Assembly: GCA_002355455.1 (NCBI GenBank)
Contig: AP017375.1
Coordinates: 3,720,001 to 3,784,000, forward strand
DNA length: 64,000 nucleotides
Direction of reading: 5' to 3'
Origin: Stanieria sp. NIES-3757
Lineage (GTDB): Bacteria; Cyanobacteriota; Cyanobacteriia; Cyanobacteriales; Xenococcaceae
Shown: piece by piece, positions 27,336 to 37,525 of the stretch
How the letters are laid out: every line of letters starts with the position of its first letter
Numbering within the stretch: the first letter of the stretch is position 1
Position numbers and translations under genes: made by a program
Notes under the pieces: generated by a model
Databases searched by the model: none
What the model saw: only the letters and a program-made list of their open reading frames with translations
What the model was told of the DNA's origin: nothing

Positions 27336-28739
27336 TCAATTGAGAAGGTTCTTGTAAACCTTACCATCTTTCATAATCACCAGAAAGTTCTGGTCAGGAT
27401 TCTCGATTAACTGTATATTATCTAAGGGATTCCCATTCACTAGCAACAAATCAGCGAGTGCCCCTTCTACAACAACACCCAATTTGCCTGAATAAGGATT
27501 GCGGGGACCCGACAACGCTAACAGTTCAGCATTGGTACTTGTTGCCATCTTCAGCACTTGAGGAGGCGTGTACCAACGAACCATTTTGGCGAGTATTGCT
27601 CCCTGCCGGGTTGCCAGTCTGGCATCAAACAATGTGTCGGTGCCCCAGGCTGTCTTAATATTGTATTGCTTAGCCAGGTTGTAGGCATTATCTGTTCCCT
27701 GGACTACTTCTAGTTGTTTAGCACGATTGTCTGACCCTTCTGGAAAGGGAATGGCATCTTCATCATCAAGGAAGGGCTGTATACTAAGCCAGACCCCTTT
27801 TTCAGCCATCAGCTGTGCCGTTTCCTCGTCCATTAACTGACCATGTTCGATGCACTTTATACCCGCACGAATTGCAGATTGCATTGCGCTCGATGTGATG
27901 GCATGAGCGGTAACATAGGTGTTCCAGTCTGTTGCGGCTTGAACAGCAGCACGCAATTCTGATTCTGTAAATTGGTTAGCATCCAGGGGACCATAACTTG
28001 AACTCACACCGCCGCCTGCCGCCACCTTAATCTGACTGGCACCCCGCATCAGTTGTTCACGGGCGCGGCGAAGCACCTCAGCTTCTCCATCGGCGATAGC
28101 AGTCACTCCAAATACTTCGGCGCGGCTGAGGGGGGTAGTTGGGGTTCTGGGAAGCTCGTCTAGGGAGCGGTAGTCGCCATGTCCACTCGTTTGAGAGATC
28201 ATTGCCCCTGAAGGCCAAATGCGCGGTCCTACGACATCGCCTCTGTCGATTGCTTGCTTCAACTCAAATGCAGGTCCAGCCAGATCCCTGGCACTGGTAA
28301 ACCCTCGCAGTAGCATTTCGGTTGCATTGGTTTGGGCCTGTTGAACGAAAGCTTCTAGAGGAGTATTAGGAGAAAGGACTTTTGCAATAGGGGTAGTTTC
28401 CATGAACAGGTGGACATGGGTATCGATTAGACCCGGCATTAGCACTCGCCCACCGCCATTAATTCGGGTCAGATTTGCAGTTGGGAGTGCAGGAATAGCA
28501 GTGGTCGAAATCGTCTGGATTTTGTTGCCCGCTACTAACACATTAGAAGGAGCAGACAGTTGCTCAGAAGTGCCGTCAAAGATTCGCACATTCTCAAACA
28601 ATATGTGGGTGGGTTCCTGGCTCTGACTCTCGGGCAGCGATCGCTCCTGCGCAAAACCCATTTGTGTCATAAATCCGATCAGCCCCAGAAGCAAAACTCC
28701 TATAATAAGACCCAAGGTAAGGGGGTAGCGAAATCGCAT
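27336..28739 (-). CDS. Secreted metal-dependent amidohydrolase
   Basis: A 467-residue imidazolonepropionase-like amidohydrolase. The start at 28739 is chosen because AGGAGA lies about 8 nt upstream and a clear signal peptide follows (YPLTLGLIIGVLLLGLIGFM, cleavage near GFA-QE). Upstream Met codons at 28745 or beyond fit less well. Metal-site features are HVH in LIDTHVHLF, a candidate bridging Lys in IKVAAGG, His in VTAHAI and EHGQ, and Asp in WGTDTL. The protein is probably periplasmic and its substrate is unknown; relatives include prolidases and other dipeptidases. GC content is visibly higher than in the flanking genes and the neighbours are IS remnants, which suggests transfer. Confidence 0.9.
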   Translation of the reverse strand: MRFRYPLTLGLIIGVLLLGLIGFMTQMGFAQERSLPESQSQEPTHILFENVRIFDGTSEQLSAPSNVLVAGNKIQTISTTAIPALPTANLTRINGGGRVLMPGLIDTHVHLFMETTPIAKVLSPNTPLEAFVQQAQTNATEMLLRGFTSARDLAGPAFELKQAIDRGDVVGPRIWPSGAMISQTSGHGDYRSLDELPRTPTTPLSRAEVFGVTAIADGEAEVLRRAREQLMRGASQIKVAAGGGVSSSYGPLDANQFTESELRAAVQAATDWNTYVTAHAITSSAMQSAIRAGIKCIEHGQLMDEETAQLMAEKGVWLSIQPFLDDEDAIPFPEGSDNRAKQLEVVQGTDNAYNLAKQYNIKTAWGTDTLFDARLATRQGAILAKMVRWYTPPQVLKMATSTNAELLALSGPRNPYSGKLGVVVEGALADLLLVNGNPLDNIQLIENPDQNFLVIMKDGKVYKNLLN

Positions 28740-29283
28740 TTGCATCTCTCCTGTAGAACAATGAGGGAAGTATTTGAAAGCTAGATTCGATTGTAGGCAC
28801 TTAGTTACAAGAAACCTGTTAGTGCCAAACAAAAAGTATTAGCAGCCATTTAGTTGTTACAAAGGTTTTTTACGCTACGGTCTGTAACCCATCAGCAGGC
28901 TAACTATTTATTATGCATAAACTTTCTGGATATCCACTCTATGTGTCATGATATCGAGAATCTTTCTTTCTATTAACCTTATTTGAGATAATATTAAGAA
29001 TTATTCCGACTATCATTCCTTATTGGGACGATATCTAGAATCATTCTGGAATTACTTTATCTCCACTCATTCCAACGATACTATGAATTAAATTCTGAAG
29101 GATTGATTGAGTCATAGTTTTTATCATTAACTCAGCTTATATAGTCATTTCAATTTAGATTGAGACAATCTCTTCTTGCTATAAAAGGCTTTCAACCGAA
29201 AAAATGTTTCATTTTTATTTGAAACAACTATATTTCCCCTGGCTTTAATACCGATAATGTTCGCGAGCAGGTAGTTGAGATGA
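28740..29283. other. AT-rich non-coding stretch with diverged repeats
   Basis: No gene is supported. Three related strings occur about 65-75 bp apart: GATATCGAGAATCTTTCT near 28953, GATATCTAGAATCATTCT near 29030, and a weaker copy near 29088. Two TC-rich lead-ins (ATCATTCCT, CTCATTCCA) precede the later copies. They may be decayed repeats or binding sites. Confidence 0.35.
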
Positions 29284-29424
29284 CTAGCTAATAGGTATTC
29301 TAGCCCTAAGTACAGGACAAAAACTGTAGAGATTGATGAGAAATAGTGCTAGGAAACTCAGTCTTGCTCCATGCCATTTTAAGTGAGGCTTCAAGGTTTT
29401 ACGGAGCAGGTTAACATTATCCAT
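29284..29424 (-). pseudogene. IS4-family transposase, N-terminal remnant
   Basis: A 46-codon frame beginning MDNVNLLRKTLKPHL and continuing with WHGARLSFLALFLINL matches the N-terminus of IS4-type transposases. It then runs directly into the inverted repeat of the element, so everything after the first 30 or so residues has been deleted. It lies inside the 200-bp element described separately. Confidence 0.7.
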
Positions 29425-29505
29425 AGGGTTATCATAAGTTAAGTGTAGTTACTTTTCATGAAACCCTTTTCCTCTCTACTTTTTCAACTTTTGTCCTGTA
29501 CTTAG
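29306..29505. mobile_element. 200-bp internally deleted IS4-type element
   Basis: Perfect 17-bp terminal inverted repeats CTAAGTACAGGACAAAA at 29306-29322 and its complement at 29489-29505 bound a 200-bp unit. It contains the 5' piece of an IS4-type transposase on the minus strand. No clear target duplication is visible. It is best described as a solo deletion derivative or MITE. Confidence 0.75.
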
Positions 29506-29536
29506 AGTAAATTTTTAATTTTTAATTAAAACAATG

Positions 29537-30565
29537 TTAAACCATTTGCCATCTTATCTCTTGACCTGCCCATAAGGGAACGAGTCCAGATTCAAGAAAT
29601 GGGACTTCATCGGGAATACGCCAGGTTGTTTTAGTCAAAGTAATCTGTTCTCTATTGCGCGGGAGTTGATAAAAATCTGGTCCATAGAAACTGGCAAAAG
29701 CCTCAAGTTTATCAAGTGAATTAGCACTCTCAAAAGCTTCTGCGTATAATTCCATGGCGTGCAAAGCTGAATAACAACCCGCGCAACCACAAGAACTTTC
29801 TTTGCTATTGCGAGAATGGGGCGCGCTATCAGTACCTAGAAAAAACTTGGGATTGCCAGATGTTGCTGCTTGTAAAAGTGCCAAGCGATGCTCTTCTCGT
29901 TTCAAAATTGGTAAACAATAAAAATGGGGGCGAATGCCACCTTGGAAGATAGCATTACGGCTAAACAATAGATGTTGTGGTGTGATGGTTGCAGCAATGT
30001 TGTTGGTCGCTAAGACAAACTGTACGGCATCGGAGGTGGTAATGTGTTCGAGTACCACCCGCAGGTTGGGAAATCGTTCCTTGAGGGGGAGCAAATGTTT
30101 CTCGATAAATACCTTCTCTCGGTCAAATATATCAACGTTTCGGTCTGTTACTTCCCCGTGCAGTAATAAAGGTATGTCTACCTGTTCCATCATTTCAAAA
30201 ACGCGATCGCATTTACCAATGTCCGTCACACCGAAATCTGAATTGGTAGTTGCACCCGCAGGATAGTATTTTACCGCTTTGACAAACTGAGATGCTTTGG
30301 CTGCGATAATTTCTTCGGGGCTGGTGTTGTCGGTGAGGTAGAGGGTCATCAGTGGCTCAAACTGTTTGCCAGTGGGAATTGCTGCCATAATGCGATCGCG
30401 ATAGGCAGCAGCATCAGCTACTGAGCGTACTGGAGGCTTTAAATTCGGCATAATGATGGCGCGGGCAAACTGACGTACTGTATGGGGCAGAACTGCCTTC
30501 AGTGCCTCGCCGTCCCGTAGATGCAAATGCCAGTCGTCGGGTCTGGTTAGAGTAAGATTTTGCAT
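29537..30565 (-). CDS. pyrC: Dihydroorotase
   Basis: Third step of pyrimidine synthesis: cyclisation of carbamoyl aspartate. It is the class II (E. coli-type) enzyme of 342 residues. Metal-site and catalytic features are WHLHLRDG near the N-terminus, the carboxylated Lys in [16 protein letters not shown], His in LLLHGEV and LEHITT, and Asp in [10 protein letters not shown]. The start at 30565 gives [19 protein letters not shown], which matches the family; the frame extends six codons further but without support. It sits between IS remnants with no operon partners. Confidence 0.97.
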   Translation of the reverse strand: MQNLTLTRPDDWHLHLRDGEALKAVLPHTVRQFARAIIMPNLKPPVRSVADAAAYRDRIMAAIPTGKQFEPLMTLYLTDNTSPEEIIAAKASQFVKAVKYYPAGATTNSDFGVTDIGKCDRVFEMMEQVDIPLLLHGEVTDRNVDIFDREKVFIEKHLLPLKERFPNLRVVLEHITTSDAVQFVLATNNIAATITPQHLLFSRNAIFQGGIRPHFYCLPILKREEHRLALLQAATSGNPKFFLGTDSAPHSRNSKESSCGCAGCYSALHAMELYAEAFESANSLDKLEAFASFYGPDFYQLPRNREQITLTKTTWRIPDEVPFLESGLVPLWAGQEIRWQMV

Positions 30566-31011
30566 TTTTCTATCATAAAACACCTAGAAATAGGACGCTG
30601 GCGTGAAGAGTTTAAATTTTGTCAGGAGCTTAAAATCAAGATGAAATTTACAAGTTTCAACGCAACAAATCTGCTTTTAATAATCACTTAGCCAAGGATG
30701 GTTGTAATTTCGTTTCTTTCCAAAGCGATCGCCCTTTTGATGTCTATAATACAACCTAAATGGGTTCTCTTCAAGAGAATACAATAAACGGAAAATGCCA
30801 TATACAAGCAGCTTGTCAGATCGAGAATGGGAAATAATTGAACCTCTGTTTAAAAAATTTTGATTGAAAAGGACGCTGTTCTTTAGATTCTTTGCAGAAC
30901 TTTAGCGTCCGTCGTTAATTTAAGCTTTTAAGGTCTGTAAAAACAGTATGACAACCTTTATTTGTTTACTAAAAAAGCCCAACGATAAAAAACTAAGTGA
31001 AACTCAATTAA
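30566..31011. other. Intergenic region with IS remnant and hairpins
   Basis: 446 bp. It contains a HIP1-like site near 30725, a TTCTCTTCAAGAGAA palindrome near 30765, the IS5-type remnant at 30795, and an inverted repeat GGACGCT...AGCGTCC at about 30871-30911. The GGACGCT motif also occurs at 30593, so these may be old element ends. Confidence 0.5.
30795..30863 (+). pseudogene. IS5-family transposase, N-terminal remnant
   Basis: The frame MPYTSSLSDREWEIIEPLFK followed by KF and a stop matches the conserved start of IS5-type transposases (MPYSSxLTDxEWExIEPLLP). Only 22 codons remain and nothing recognisable follows. The element is dead. Confidence 0.7.
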
Positions 31012-32151
31012 TTAGCCACGAAAACCAGGAATAAAACTAGCTTTTAGTTTTTTAGTAGCCTGTTCAGTTACGTCAGAATAACGCAATTCCCCACAGAGAA
31101 TTTTACCCATTAATTGAGCAGCAGAAGGGCGTTTTACTCCAACTTTATAAGCAATTTTGGGGAACTGATAAAATAGACCAGCAAGACGTTGAGCTAAAAC
31201 AAGATCTGCTCCCCATTCTTGATTAACAGTTTCAGTATAGTTTGCTAAAGCATTAAAGTTTCCAGCTATAGCATTATCAACTGCTTCGGCTGCTTTCATT
31301 CCTGTAAATATAGCAGGGCGAATACCTTCCCCGATTAAAGGATCGACAATTCCTGCTGCTTCTCCTGCAATAACAGCACGATTAGTGTGGAGCGGTTGAT
31401 TTTCTTTCCACACGTTTAAATTGTACTCGGTATACTTACTATTGTTTAAATCTAAACCAAACTTACTAGCGTAATTGGTTAGTTGTTTTTTGAGTTCGTC
31501 GGGTTTCCCTTTATTATTACGCACATAAGCTCCACTAAAGGAGTAACCATGATCTTTGGGAAAACACCACATAAAACCGTTTTTGAGTGAACCAAAGTCA
31601 AAATAAGCCAAATCTTGACGACGTTCTGATACTTCTGCTTCTACTTCTAAACTAGCTGCTATGACTTTTTGTTGCTCACCAAAACCTAACCACCTAGACA
31701 TTGGTCCATTAACTCCATCGGCAGCAATGAGATAAGCACCTTCAAAAACCCCATGATTAGTGCTTACCTGCCAGCTATCACCTTGAGATTGTATTCCCGT
31801 GACTTCAGTATCATCTTTTAATTGAACTCCCTGTTCAATCGCTTTTTGCATTAAAAAGTTATCAAATTCATCTCGTCTTACCATCCACATGGGAGTAACT
31901 TTTTGGAGTTCCACTTCCATAGGATCGTCTAATTGCCAGGTATATTTGACTTTAGAGACAGTATTTTTGATCACAGGTGCAAAATCGAAATCAAACCAAT
32001 TAGCAACTGCGGGAGATACACCGCCACCACAAGGTTTGTAACGAGGAAAAGAAGATTTTTCTAGGACTAATACTGAATGTCCTTTTTTTGCCAAGTGATA
32101 AGCTGCTGTAGCTCCAGCAGGTCCAGCACCAACAATAATGCAGTCAAACAT
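31012..32151 (-). CDS. Geranylgeranyl reductase-family FAD oxidoreductase
   Basis: A flavoprotein of the geranylgeranyl reductase family, which reduces isoprenoid double bonds. It has the N-terminal dinucleotide motif IIVGAGPAGATAAYHLAKKG, the PCGGGVSP signature near residue 40, AADGVNGPMSRWLG, and the GEAAGIVDPLIGEGIRPAI block. It is not the main chlorophyll enzyme ChlP, whose N-terminus is different. The start is placed at 32151 (MFDCIIVGAG); the frame extends 14 codons upstream without support. The substrate is unknown; archaeal-type lipid or carotenoid-related reductions are possible. Confidence 0.85.
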   Translation of the reverse strand: MFDCIIVGAGPAGATAAYHLAKKGHSVLVLEKSSFPRYKPCGGGVSPAVANWFDFDFAPVIKNTVSKVKYTWQLDDPMEVELQKVTPMWMVRRDEFDNFLMQKAIEQGVQLKDDTEVTGIQSQGDSWQVSTNHGVFEGAYLIAADGVNGPMSRWLGFGEQQKVIAASLEVEAEVSERRQDLAYFDFGSLKNGFMWCFPKDHGYSFSGAYVRNNKGKPDELKKQLTNYASKFGLDLNNSKYTEYNLNVWKENQPLHTNRAVIAGEAAGIVDPLIGEGIRPAIFTGMKAAEAVDNAIAGNFNALANYTETVNQEWGADLVLAQRLAGLFYQFPKIAYKVGVKRPSAAQLMGKILCGELRYSDVTEQATKKLKASFIPGFRG

Positions 32152-32300
32152 AGGGTTTATCAGATAAGTTATAGATTTGAGAACTTCAAACAAAAAAGTT
32201 TGAACTTCAGCATACTTTAAAACAAGTTAATTTTTTGTAAACTTTGAATTAAAATTGACTTGTTTGTGTTAAGCAAATTACAATTTTTTAGTTTTTGATT

Positions 32301-32352
32301 AATAAAAATAGGAGTAGTTAACGCCTAGTGTTAACTAGTTTCCAGGCGTTAA
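32301..32352 (-). terminator. Hairpin terminator after prfC
   Basis: A perfect 9-bp stem (TTAACGCCT 32318-32326 with AGGCGTTAA 32344-32352), followed on the minus strand by TATTTTTATT. An outer GAGTAG/CTACTC pairing lengthens the stem. Confidence 0.6.
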
Positions 32353-32383
32353 ATGCTCAAAAGCTACTCATGAATTTTTAATA

Positions 32384-34006
32384 TTAATCTGGTTGAATTC
32401 CTGAGCCTACAGGGGCAGTAGAATTAAGTTTTAATTCAGGATGGTCTTCTTTGATTTGTTGTAAGTTCCATTCGTTTTTAAATAAAAGTACAGGTCTGCC
32501 AAAACTGTCTTTAACTACCAAAGTATTAAACAGTCTGCCTGCTTTTTCTAAAGCTGTCCAACCAGCAGCTACCCAACGAGCCACAGTATATGGTAAAGCT
32601 TCTAAAGTAGTCTCGACATTGTATTCATTTTGCAAGCGGAATTGCACTACTTCAAACTGAAGTTGACCTACCGCAGCGAGAATGGGGTCGCGTTTGAAGT
32701 CATCGGTAGAATACATAACCTGAATTGCCCCTTCTTCTTGTAATTCGGTAATACCTTTTTGGAATTGCTTAAATTTAGAAGGATTGGGATTTTTGAGATA
32801 GGCGAAGATTTCAGGAGAAAAATAAGGTATTCCTTCGTATTCGAGCTTTTGACCGTTATAAATAGTATCACCGATCGCAAATACTCCAGGATTATTTAAG
32901 CCAATTACATCTCCAGGATAAGCTACATCAAGGGATTCTCTGCCTTGGGCAAAAAGTTTTTGGGGACGAGAGAGACGAACAATTTTTCCTGTACGAGCCT
33001 GTTTGACTGTCATGTCTTTCTCAAATTTTCCCGTACACACTCGAATAAAAGCCACTCGATCGCGATGTTTGGGATCCATGTTGGCTTGTAACTTAAAAAC
33101 AAAGCCTGTAAATTCTGGGTAAGTAGGTTCGATTGTCCCCACTGAAGACTTTCTTCCTTCTGGTTTGAGAGCGTATTCTAAAAAAGAATCGAGGAATAGT
33201 TGTACCCCAAAATTAGTCATGGCACTGCCAAAGAAAACGGGGGTCATTTTCCCTGCATGAACTTTTTCGAGGTCAAAATCAGAACCAATTTCGTTGAGAA
33301 TTTCTAATTCTTCTTTGAGTTGATAATATAAATCTTGTTCTAAAAATTCTTCAATTTTAGGGTCGCCTAGATCGATGACTGTCTCACCGGCTGCTTGAGA
33401 ACCGTGGGCGCGACGTTCAAATAAATGGATTTGTTGTTTACGACGATCAAATACTCCTTTAAAGCGATCGCCCATCCCAATCGGCCAATTGACTGGGTAA
33501 GTTTGTAATCCTAATTCTTGTTCAATTTCGTCAAGCAATTCTAACCCTTCTCGACCAGGACGATCTAACTTATTCACAAAAGTGAAAATAGGAAGCGATC
33601 GCATTTGACAAACTTCAAATAATTTCCGCGTTTGCGGTTCTAACCCTTTAGCAGCATCGATCAACATCACTGCATTATCGGCAGCAGCTAGAGTGCGATA
33701 GGTATCTTCACTAAAATCTTGGTGTCCGGGAGTATCGAGGAGATTGATTTGGAAGTTTTTGTAGAGAAACTGCAAAACAGTCGAGGTAATCGAAATACCT
33801 CTTTGTTGTTCCATTTCCATCCAGTCTGAAGTAGCTTTACGCTGCGCCCGTCGTGCTTTTACTGCCCCTGCTTCATGAATTGCACCTCCGTAGAGTAACA
33901 ATTTTTCGGTCAGGGTAGTTTTGCCCGCGTCTGGGTGAGAAATAATAGCAAAGTTACGACGACTATTTACAGCTTGTTCTATTTCAGTTTGAATTTCTAC
34001 GGACAT
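32384..34006 (-). CDS. prfC: Peptide chain release factor 3 (RF3)
   Basis: A translational GTPase that releases RF1/RF2 from the ribosome after termination. G1 is HPDAGKTT (about 24-31), the switch region contains [14 protein letters not shown]3 is [14 protein letters not shown], and G4 is VNKLDR. The RF3-specific C-terminal domain is present ([38 protein letters not shown]). The 540 residues are full length. It stands alone, with a hairpin terminator 30 bp downstream. Confidence 0.97.
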   Translation of the reverse strand: MSVEIQTEIEQAVNSRRNFAIISHPDAGKTTLTEKLLLYGGAIHEAGAVKARRAQRKATSDWMEMEQQRGISITSTVLQFLYKNFQINLLDTPGHQDFSEDTYRTLAAADNAVMLIDAAKGLEPQTRKLFEVCQMRSLPIFTFVNKLDRPGREGLELLDEIEQELGLQTYPVNWPIGMGDRFKGVFDRRKQQIHLFERRAHGSQAAGETVIDLGDPKIEEFLEQDLYYQLKEELEILNEIGSDFDLEKVHAGKMTPVFFGSAMTNFGVQLFLDSFLEYALKPEGRKSSVGTIEPTYPEFTGFVFKLQANMDPKHRDRVAFIRVCTGKFEKDMTVKQARTGKIVRLSRPQKLFAQGRESLDVAYPGDVIGLNNPGVFAIGDTIYNGQKLEYEGIPYFSPEIFAYLKNPNPSKFKQFQKGITELQEEGAIQVMYSTDDFKRDPILAAVGQLQFEVVQFRLQNEYNVETTLEALPYTVARWVAAGWTALEKAGRLFNTLVVKDSFGRPVLLFKNEWNLQQIKEDHPELKLNSTAPVGSGIQPD

Positions 34007-34091
34007 TCAAAATTTGGTTTACGGAAGTTTGCAAAATTATTATATCTTGCCTGCTTAAGAGAGGTAATCTTCTGAGTTTTCTTAACAACAC

Positions 34092-34155
34092 AAAAAACGC
34101 CTGCGATCGCTTTTATCTCATTCCCAAAAACAAAATAAAAGTATTCGCAAGCGTT
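34092..34155 (-). terminator. Terminator of petBD
   Basis: A long imperfect stem: AACGC and TGCGA on one side pair with TCGCA and GCGTT on the other, extended by CTTTTAT with ATAAAAG. On the minus strand it is followed by six T residues. Confidence 0.7.
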
Positions 34156-34187
34156 CCCAATTTAAATTAAATTTGGTGATTAAAACA

Positions 34188-34670
34188 TTAGAACAAGCCT
34201 AAAGTTAAAGACTTGTCAATTGGGAAAGTAGCACCAATTCCGAGCCAAAGAGTTACCAAAGTACCAAACAAAAATACAGTGGTAGCTACAGGACGACGGA
34301 AAGGATTTTGAAATTTGTTAACGTTTTCAATGAAAGGAATTAAGATTAAACCTAAAGGTACGGCTGCTTGACAAGCAATACCCAAAAGTTTGTTAGGAAG
34401 AATGCGTAGAATTTGGAAAACAGGATAAAGATACCATTCAGGTAAAATCTCTAAAGGAGTCGCAAAAGGATCGGCTGGTTCACCGATCAAAGCAGGATCG
34501 AGAACAGACAAACCTACTATTAATGCTCCTGTACCCAAAATAACTACAGGGAAAATGTATAACAAATCGTTAGGCCAAGCAGGTTCCCCATAATAGTTGT
34601 GACCCATGCCTTTAGCCAACTTGGCGCGTAATATCGGATCGCTCAAGTCTGGTTTTTTTAATGTTGACAT
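34188..34670 (-). CDS. petD: Cytochrome b6-f complex subunit IV
   Basis: A core subunit of the thylakoid cytochrome b6f complex. Its 160 residues have three transmembrane helices ([20 protein letters not shown], then [20 protein letters not shown], then the C-terminal [18 protein letters not shown]). The conserved [13 protein letters not shown] stretch of the Qo site is intact. It is the second gene of petB-petD, 160 bp after petB; the gap has a GACGAC/GTCGTC hairpin at 34791-34815. Confidence 0.99.
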   Translation of the reverse strand: MSTLKKPDLSDPILRAKLAKGMGHNYYGEPAWPNDLLYIFPVVILGTGALIVGLSVLDPALIGEPADPFATPLEILPEWYLYPVFQILRILPNKLLGIACQAAVPLGLILIPFIENVNKFQNPFRRPVATTVFLFGTLVTLWLGIGATFPIDKSLTLGLF

Positions 34671-34790
34671 TGTTTTCTCCTTAAATCTAATTAGAATCAG
34701 CAGGCGATATTACCAGAATAATTGCTGTTGCTTATTAGAAATTGTGAACTGCTTATCTTAATTATGGTTAATTGTCCTTAAATAATTTAA

Positions 34791-34815
34791 GACGACAAGC
34801 ACAACGCCCGTCGTC
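34791..34815 (-). other. petB-petD intergenic hairpin
   Basis: GACGAC (34791-34796) pairs with GTCGTC (34810-34815) around a 13-nt loop, just after the petB stop. No T-run follows, so it may mark RNA processing or stabilise the petB end. Confidence 0.4.
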
Positions 34816-34830
34816 GAATTAGGAATTAAT

Positions 34831-35499
34831 TTACAAAGGACCAGAAATACCTTGTTTACGGATCATTAAGAAGTGTAGCAACATAAACACTGCCATCAAC
34901 CAAGGTAAAACAAAGGTATGCAAGCTGTAGAAACGAGTCAAAGTTGCTTGACCAACACTTGCACCACCACGTAACAGTTCAACCATTTGATCGCCCACAA
35001 CAGGAATAGCAGCAGGTACACCAGAAACGATTTTTACCGCCCAGTAGCCTACTTGATCCCAAGGAAGAGAGTAGCCAGTAACGCCAAAAGTAACGGTAAT
35101 TACTGCCATGATTACGCCAGCAATCCAAGTTAATTCGCGGGGTTTTTTGAAACCACCAGTCAAATAAACGCGGAAAACATGAAGAATCATCATTAACACC
35201 ATCATGCTAGCAGACCAGCGATGAATAGAACGAATTAGCCAACCGAAGTTAACTTCGTTCATGATGTATTCAACTGAAGCAAAAGCGTCAGTAACAGTAG
35301 GTTTATAATAAAAAGTCATGCAAAATCCAGTAGCAAACTGGATTAAGAAACACACTAGAGTAATTCCACCCAGACAATAAAAAATGTTGACATGAGGAGG
35401 AACGTATTTACTGGTAATGTCATCAGAAAGCGCCTGAACTTCGAGACGTTCGTCAAACCATTGATAAACTTTTGAATCAGTTACTTGTTTAGAAAACAT
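34831..35499 (-). CDS. petB: Cytochrome b6
   Basis: Haem-bearing core subunit of cytochrome b6f, 222 residues with four transmembrane helices. It has the extra covalent haem site Cys42 in FYCLGG, bis-His haem ligands in helices B and D ([42 protein letters not shown]), and the Q-site [13 protein letters not shown]. It is the first gene of petB-petD. The 411-bp upstream region is shared divergently with ctpA. Confidence 0.99.
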   Translation of the reverse strand: MFSKQVTDSKVYQWFDERLEVQALSDDITSKYVPPHVNIFYCLGGITLVCFLIQFATGFCMTFYYKPTVTDAFASVEYIMNEVNFGWLIRSIHRWSASMMVLMMILHVFRVYLTGGFKKPRELTWIAGVIMAVITVTFGVTGYSLPWDQVGYWAVKIVSGVPAAIPVVGDQMVELLRGGASVGQATLTRFYSLHTFVLPWLMAVFMLLHFLMIRKQGISGPL

Positions 35500-35910
35500 G
35501 AAGCCAAAAATTAGCTAAAAATAGTTATGGATAGGTTTACCTTACTTAAGGACATTTCATAGAGGGTAATGTCTTGTCCTTTGCTCTTGACCTTCAGCTA
35601 AACTGATGCCAGAGTTTAGTGATTGATTTTAGTGCACTACTAAATTGGATGTTTTTTGTGCTTACCCGCCCAGTTATAGATACTGGTGGAAATGATTCCT
35701 TTAAAAAATGTAACATAGCTTTAAGCTATGGTGTTGCTAGCTAAATGTAGATTTTACTACCTTTGTTGGTACAACTTATCACTCGCCAGGCAAAACCTTG
35801 TGTTACTTAAATCGTATTGATTTTCTCATTCACGATCATTTGTAACAATTAGTAAAATAAAGTCTAAATTAAACTAATAAAAAACAAAACAAGAACTTAC
35901 GAACTATCTC
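35500..35910. other. Divergent control region between petB and ctpA
   Basis: 411 bp, AT-rich, without a gene. It must hold the petB and ctpA promoters, but no single site stands out by eye. Confidence 0.6.
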
Positions 35911-37146
35911 ATGCTCAAGAAATTTTTTTGGGTTACTCTGTTGAGTGTCCTGTGGACAGCATCTTCTCTAGTTTGGTTTACCCCTGAAGCAGCAGCTTTT
36001 ACTGAAGAACAAAAACTCTTACTGCAATCGTGGCGGATTGTCAATCAATCTTATGTTGATGACACCTTCAATCATCAAAATTGGTGGTACTTGAGGCAAA
36101 AGTTTATTAAAAAACCACTTCAAAACCGCGAACAAACTTATACTGCGATTGATGAAATGTTGGCTAGCCTAGACGATCCTTTTACTCGTCTACTTAGACC
36201 AGAACAATATCATAGTTTACAGGTAAATACTTCTGGAGAGTTATCTGGAGTAGGATTACAAATCAATGTTGACCCAGAAACTGGGCTAATTGAGGTAGTT
36301 GCACCTTTAGCAGGTTCTCCTGCTGAAACAGCAGGAATTAAACCAAAAGACCATATTTTAGAGATTGATGGAGTTAGTACTACTACTCTAAGCTTAGATG
36401 AAGCAGCAGCGAGAATGCGGGGACAAATAGGCACTAAAGTATCTCTTAAAATTCAATCTCCCAATACAGACCACGATAAAATGGTCGATTTAATTCGCGA
36501 TCGCATTGCGCTTAATCCTGTTTATTACACCCTTGATACTAGTCATGAGTTGCCGATTGGTTATGTTCGTCTCAATCAATTTAGTGCCAATGCAGCCCAA
36601 GAAATTGCCCGTGGGCTTAATAAATTAGAGGAACAAGGAGCGCAAGCCTATATTTTGGATTTGAGAAACAATCCTGGTGGTTTATTGCAGGCTGGGGTTG
36701 AAATTGCTCGTTTGTGGTTAGACAATCAGACGATTGTTTATACTGTTAATCGTCAAGGCACTTTAGGCAGTTTTGACTCTAATGGCAAAGCAATCACTGA
36801 AGATCCTTTAATTGTTTTAGTTAATCAAGGAACAGCTAGTGCTAGTGAGATTTTAGCAGGTGCTTTACAAGACAATGGTAGAGCTTTATTGGTAGGAGAA
36901 AAAACTTTTGGTAAAGGATTGATTCAATCTTTGTTTGAATTACCCGATGGTGCAGGTTTGGCGGTAACTGTCGCTAAGTACGAAACTCCTAGTCATAAAG
37001 ATATTCATAAATTAGGTATCACTCCAGATCGAACAGTTCCTCAAGAACCAATTACTTATAGTCAAATTGGGACAGATTCGGATGTGCAATACCAAACCGC
37101 AGTTAAGTTATTAACTACTAAGACAGTAGTAGCTAATGCTGCCTAA
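35911..37146 (+). CDS. ctpA: Carboxyl-terminal processing protease
   Basis: An S41-family serine protease of 411 residues; the cyanobacterial family includes the enzyme that processes the D1 C-terminus for assembly of the oxygen-evolving centre. A signal peptide (about 1-30, ending EAAAF) sends it to the lumen. The PDZ domain is at about 100-180 (AETAGIKPKDHILEIDGVST). The catalytic Ser lies in GTASASEILAGALQDN and the Lys in GEKTFGKGLIQSL. Cyanobacteria have several Ctp paralogues, so the letter is assigned with some doubt. The petBD neighbourhood fits a photosynthetic role. Confidence 0.92.
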   Translation: MLKKFFWVTLLSVLWTASSLVWFTPEAAAFTEEQKLLLQSWRIVNQSYVDDTFNHQNWWYLRQKFIKKPLQNREQTYTAIDEMLASLDDPFTRLLRPEQYHSLQVNTSGELSGVGLQINVDPETGLIEVVAPLAGSPAETAGIKPKDHILEIDGVSTTTLSLDEAAARMRGQIGTKVSLKIQSPNTDHDKMVDLIRDRIALNPVYYTLDTSHELPIGYVRLNQFSANAAQEIARGLNKLEEQGAQAYILDLRNNPGGLLQAGVEIARLWLDNQTIVYTVNRQGTLGSFDSNGKAITEDPLIVLVNQGTASASEILAGALQDNGRALLVGEKTFGKGLIQSLFELPDGAGLAVTVAKYETPSHKDIHKLGITPDRTVPQEPITYSQIGTDSDVQYQTAVKLLTTKTVVANAA

Positions 37147-37525
37147 ACTTATACCAAATTGAAATATGTTGGTAACATTTAAAGACATAGAGCATAAAGT
37201 TTAAAACACTCAATTTAGAGTTAATATTGCATCGCGAGTATTAGAGTGGTTGACAGTTTTTGTTTATCGACACCGCCAGCAAATGCTCGCATTTTTTTGA
37301 ATAATTATTATTCAGTAATTGCCTTAATAATTACTTTAATTGAAATAATCTAATATGTTAGCCAAATAAAATCATGTTATTTCAAGCTCAAATTAATAAT
37401 CTATAACTTTTGAATGACTCAATTAATCAACTTTATATAGATATTTTGGTTAATAGTAATAGATAAGATTAAACAGAATAAAATGTTGAAACGAAGAAAA
37501 TTAGGAGAAAATTAGGAATAGTAAA
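37147..37525. other. Intergenic region after ctpA
   Basis: 379 bp, AT-rich. No gene, repeat or terminator could be supported. Confidence 0.55.

Noticed and set aside
28402-28784. Plus-strand frames inside the amidohydrolase region
   Set aside because: They are antisense shadows of the amidohydrolase, caused by its higher GC.
31012-32151. Assignment of the reductase as ChlP
   Set aside because: The N-terminus and overall sequence differ from cyanobacterial ChlP; only the family can be given.
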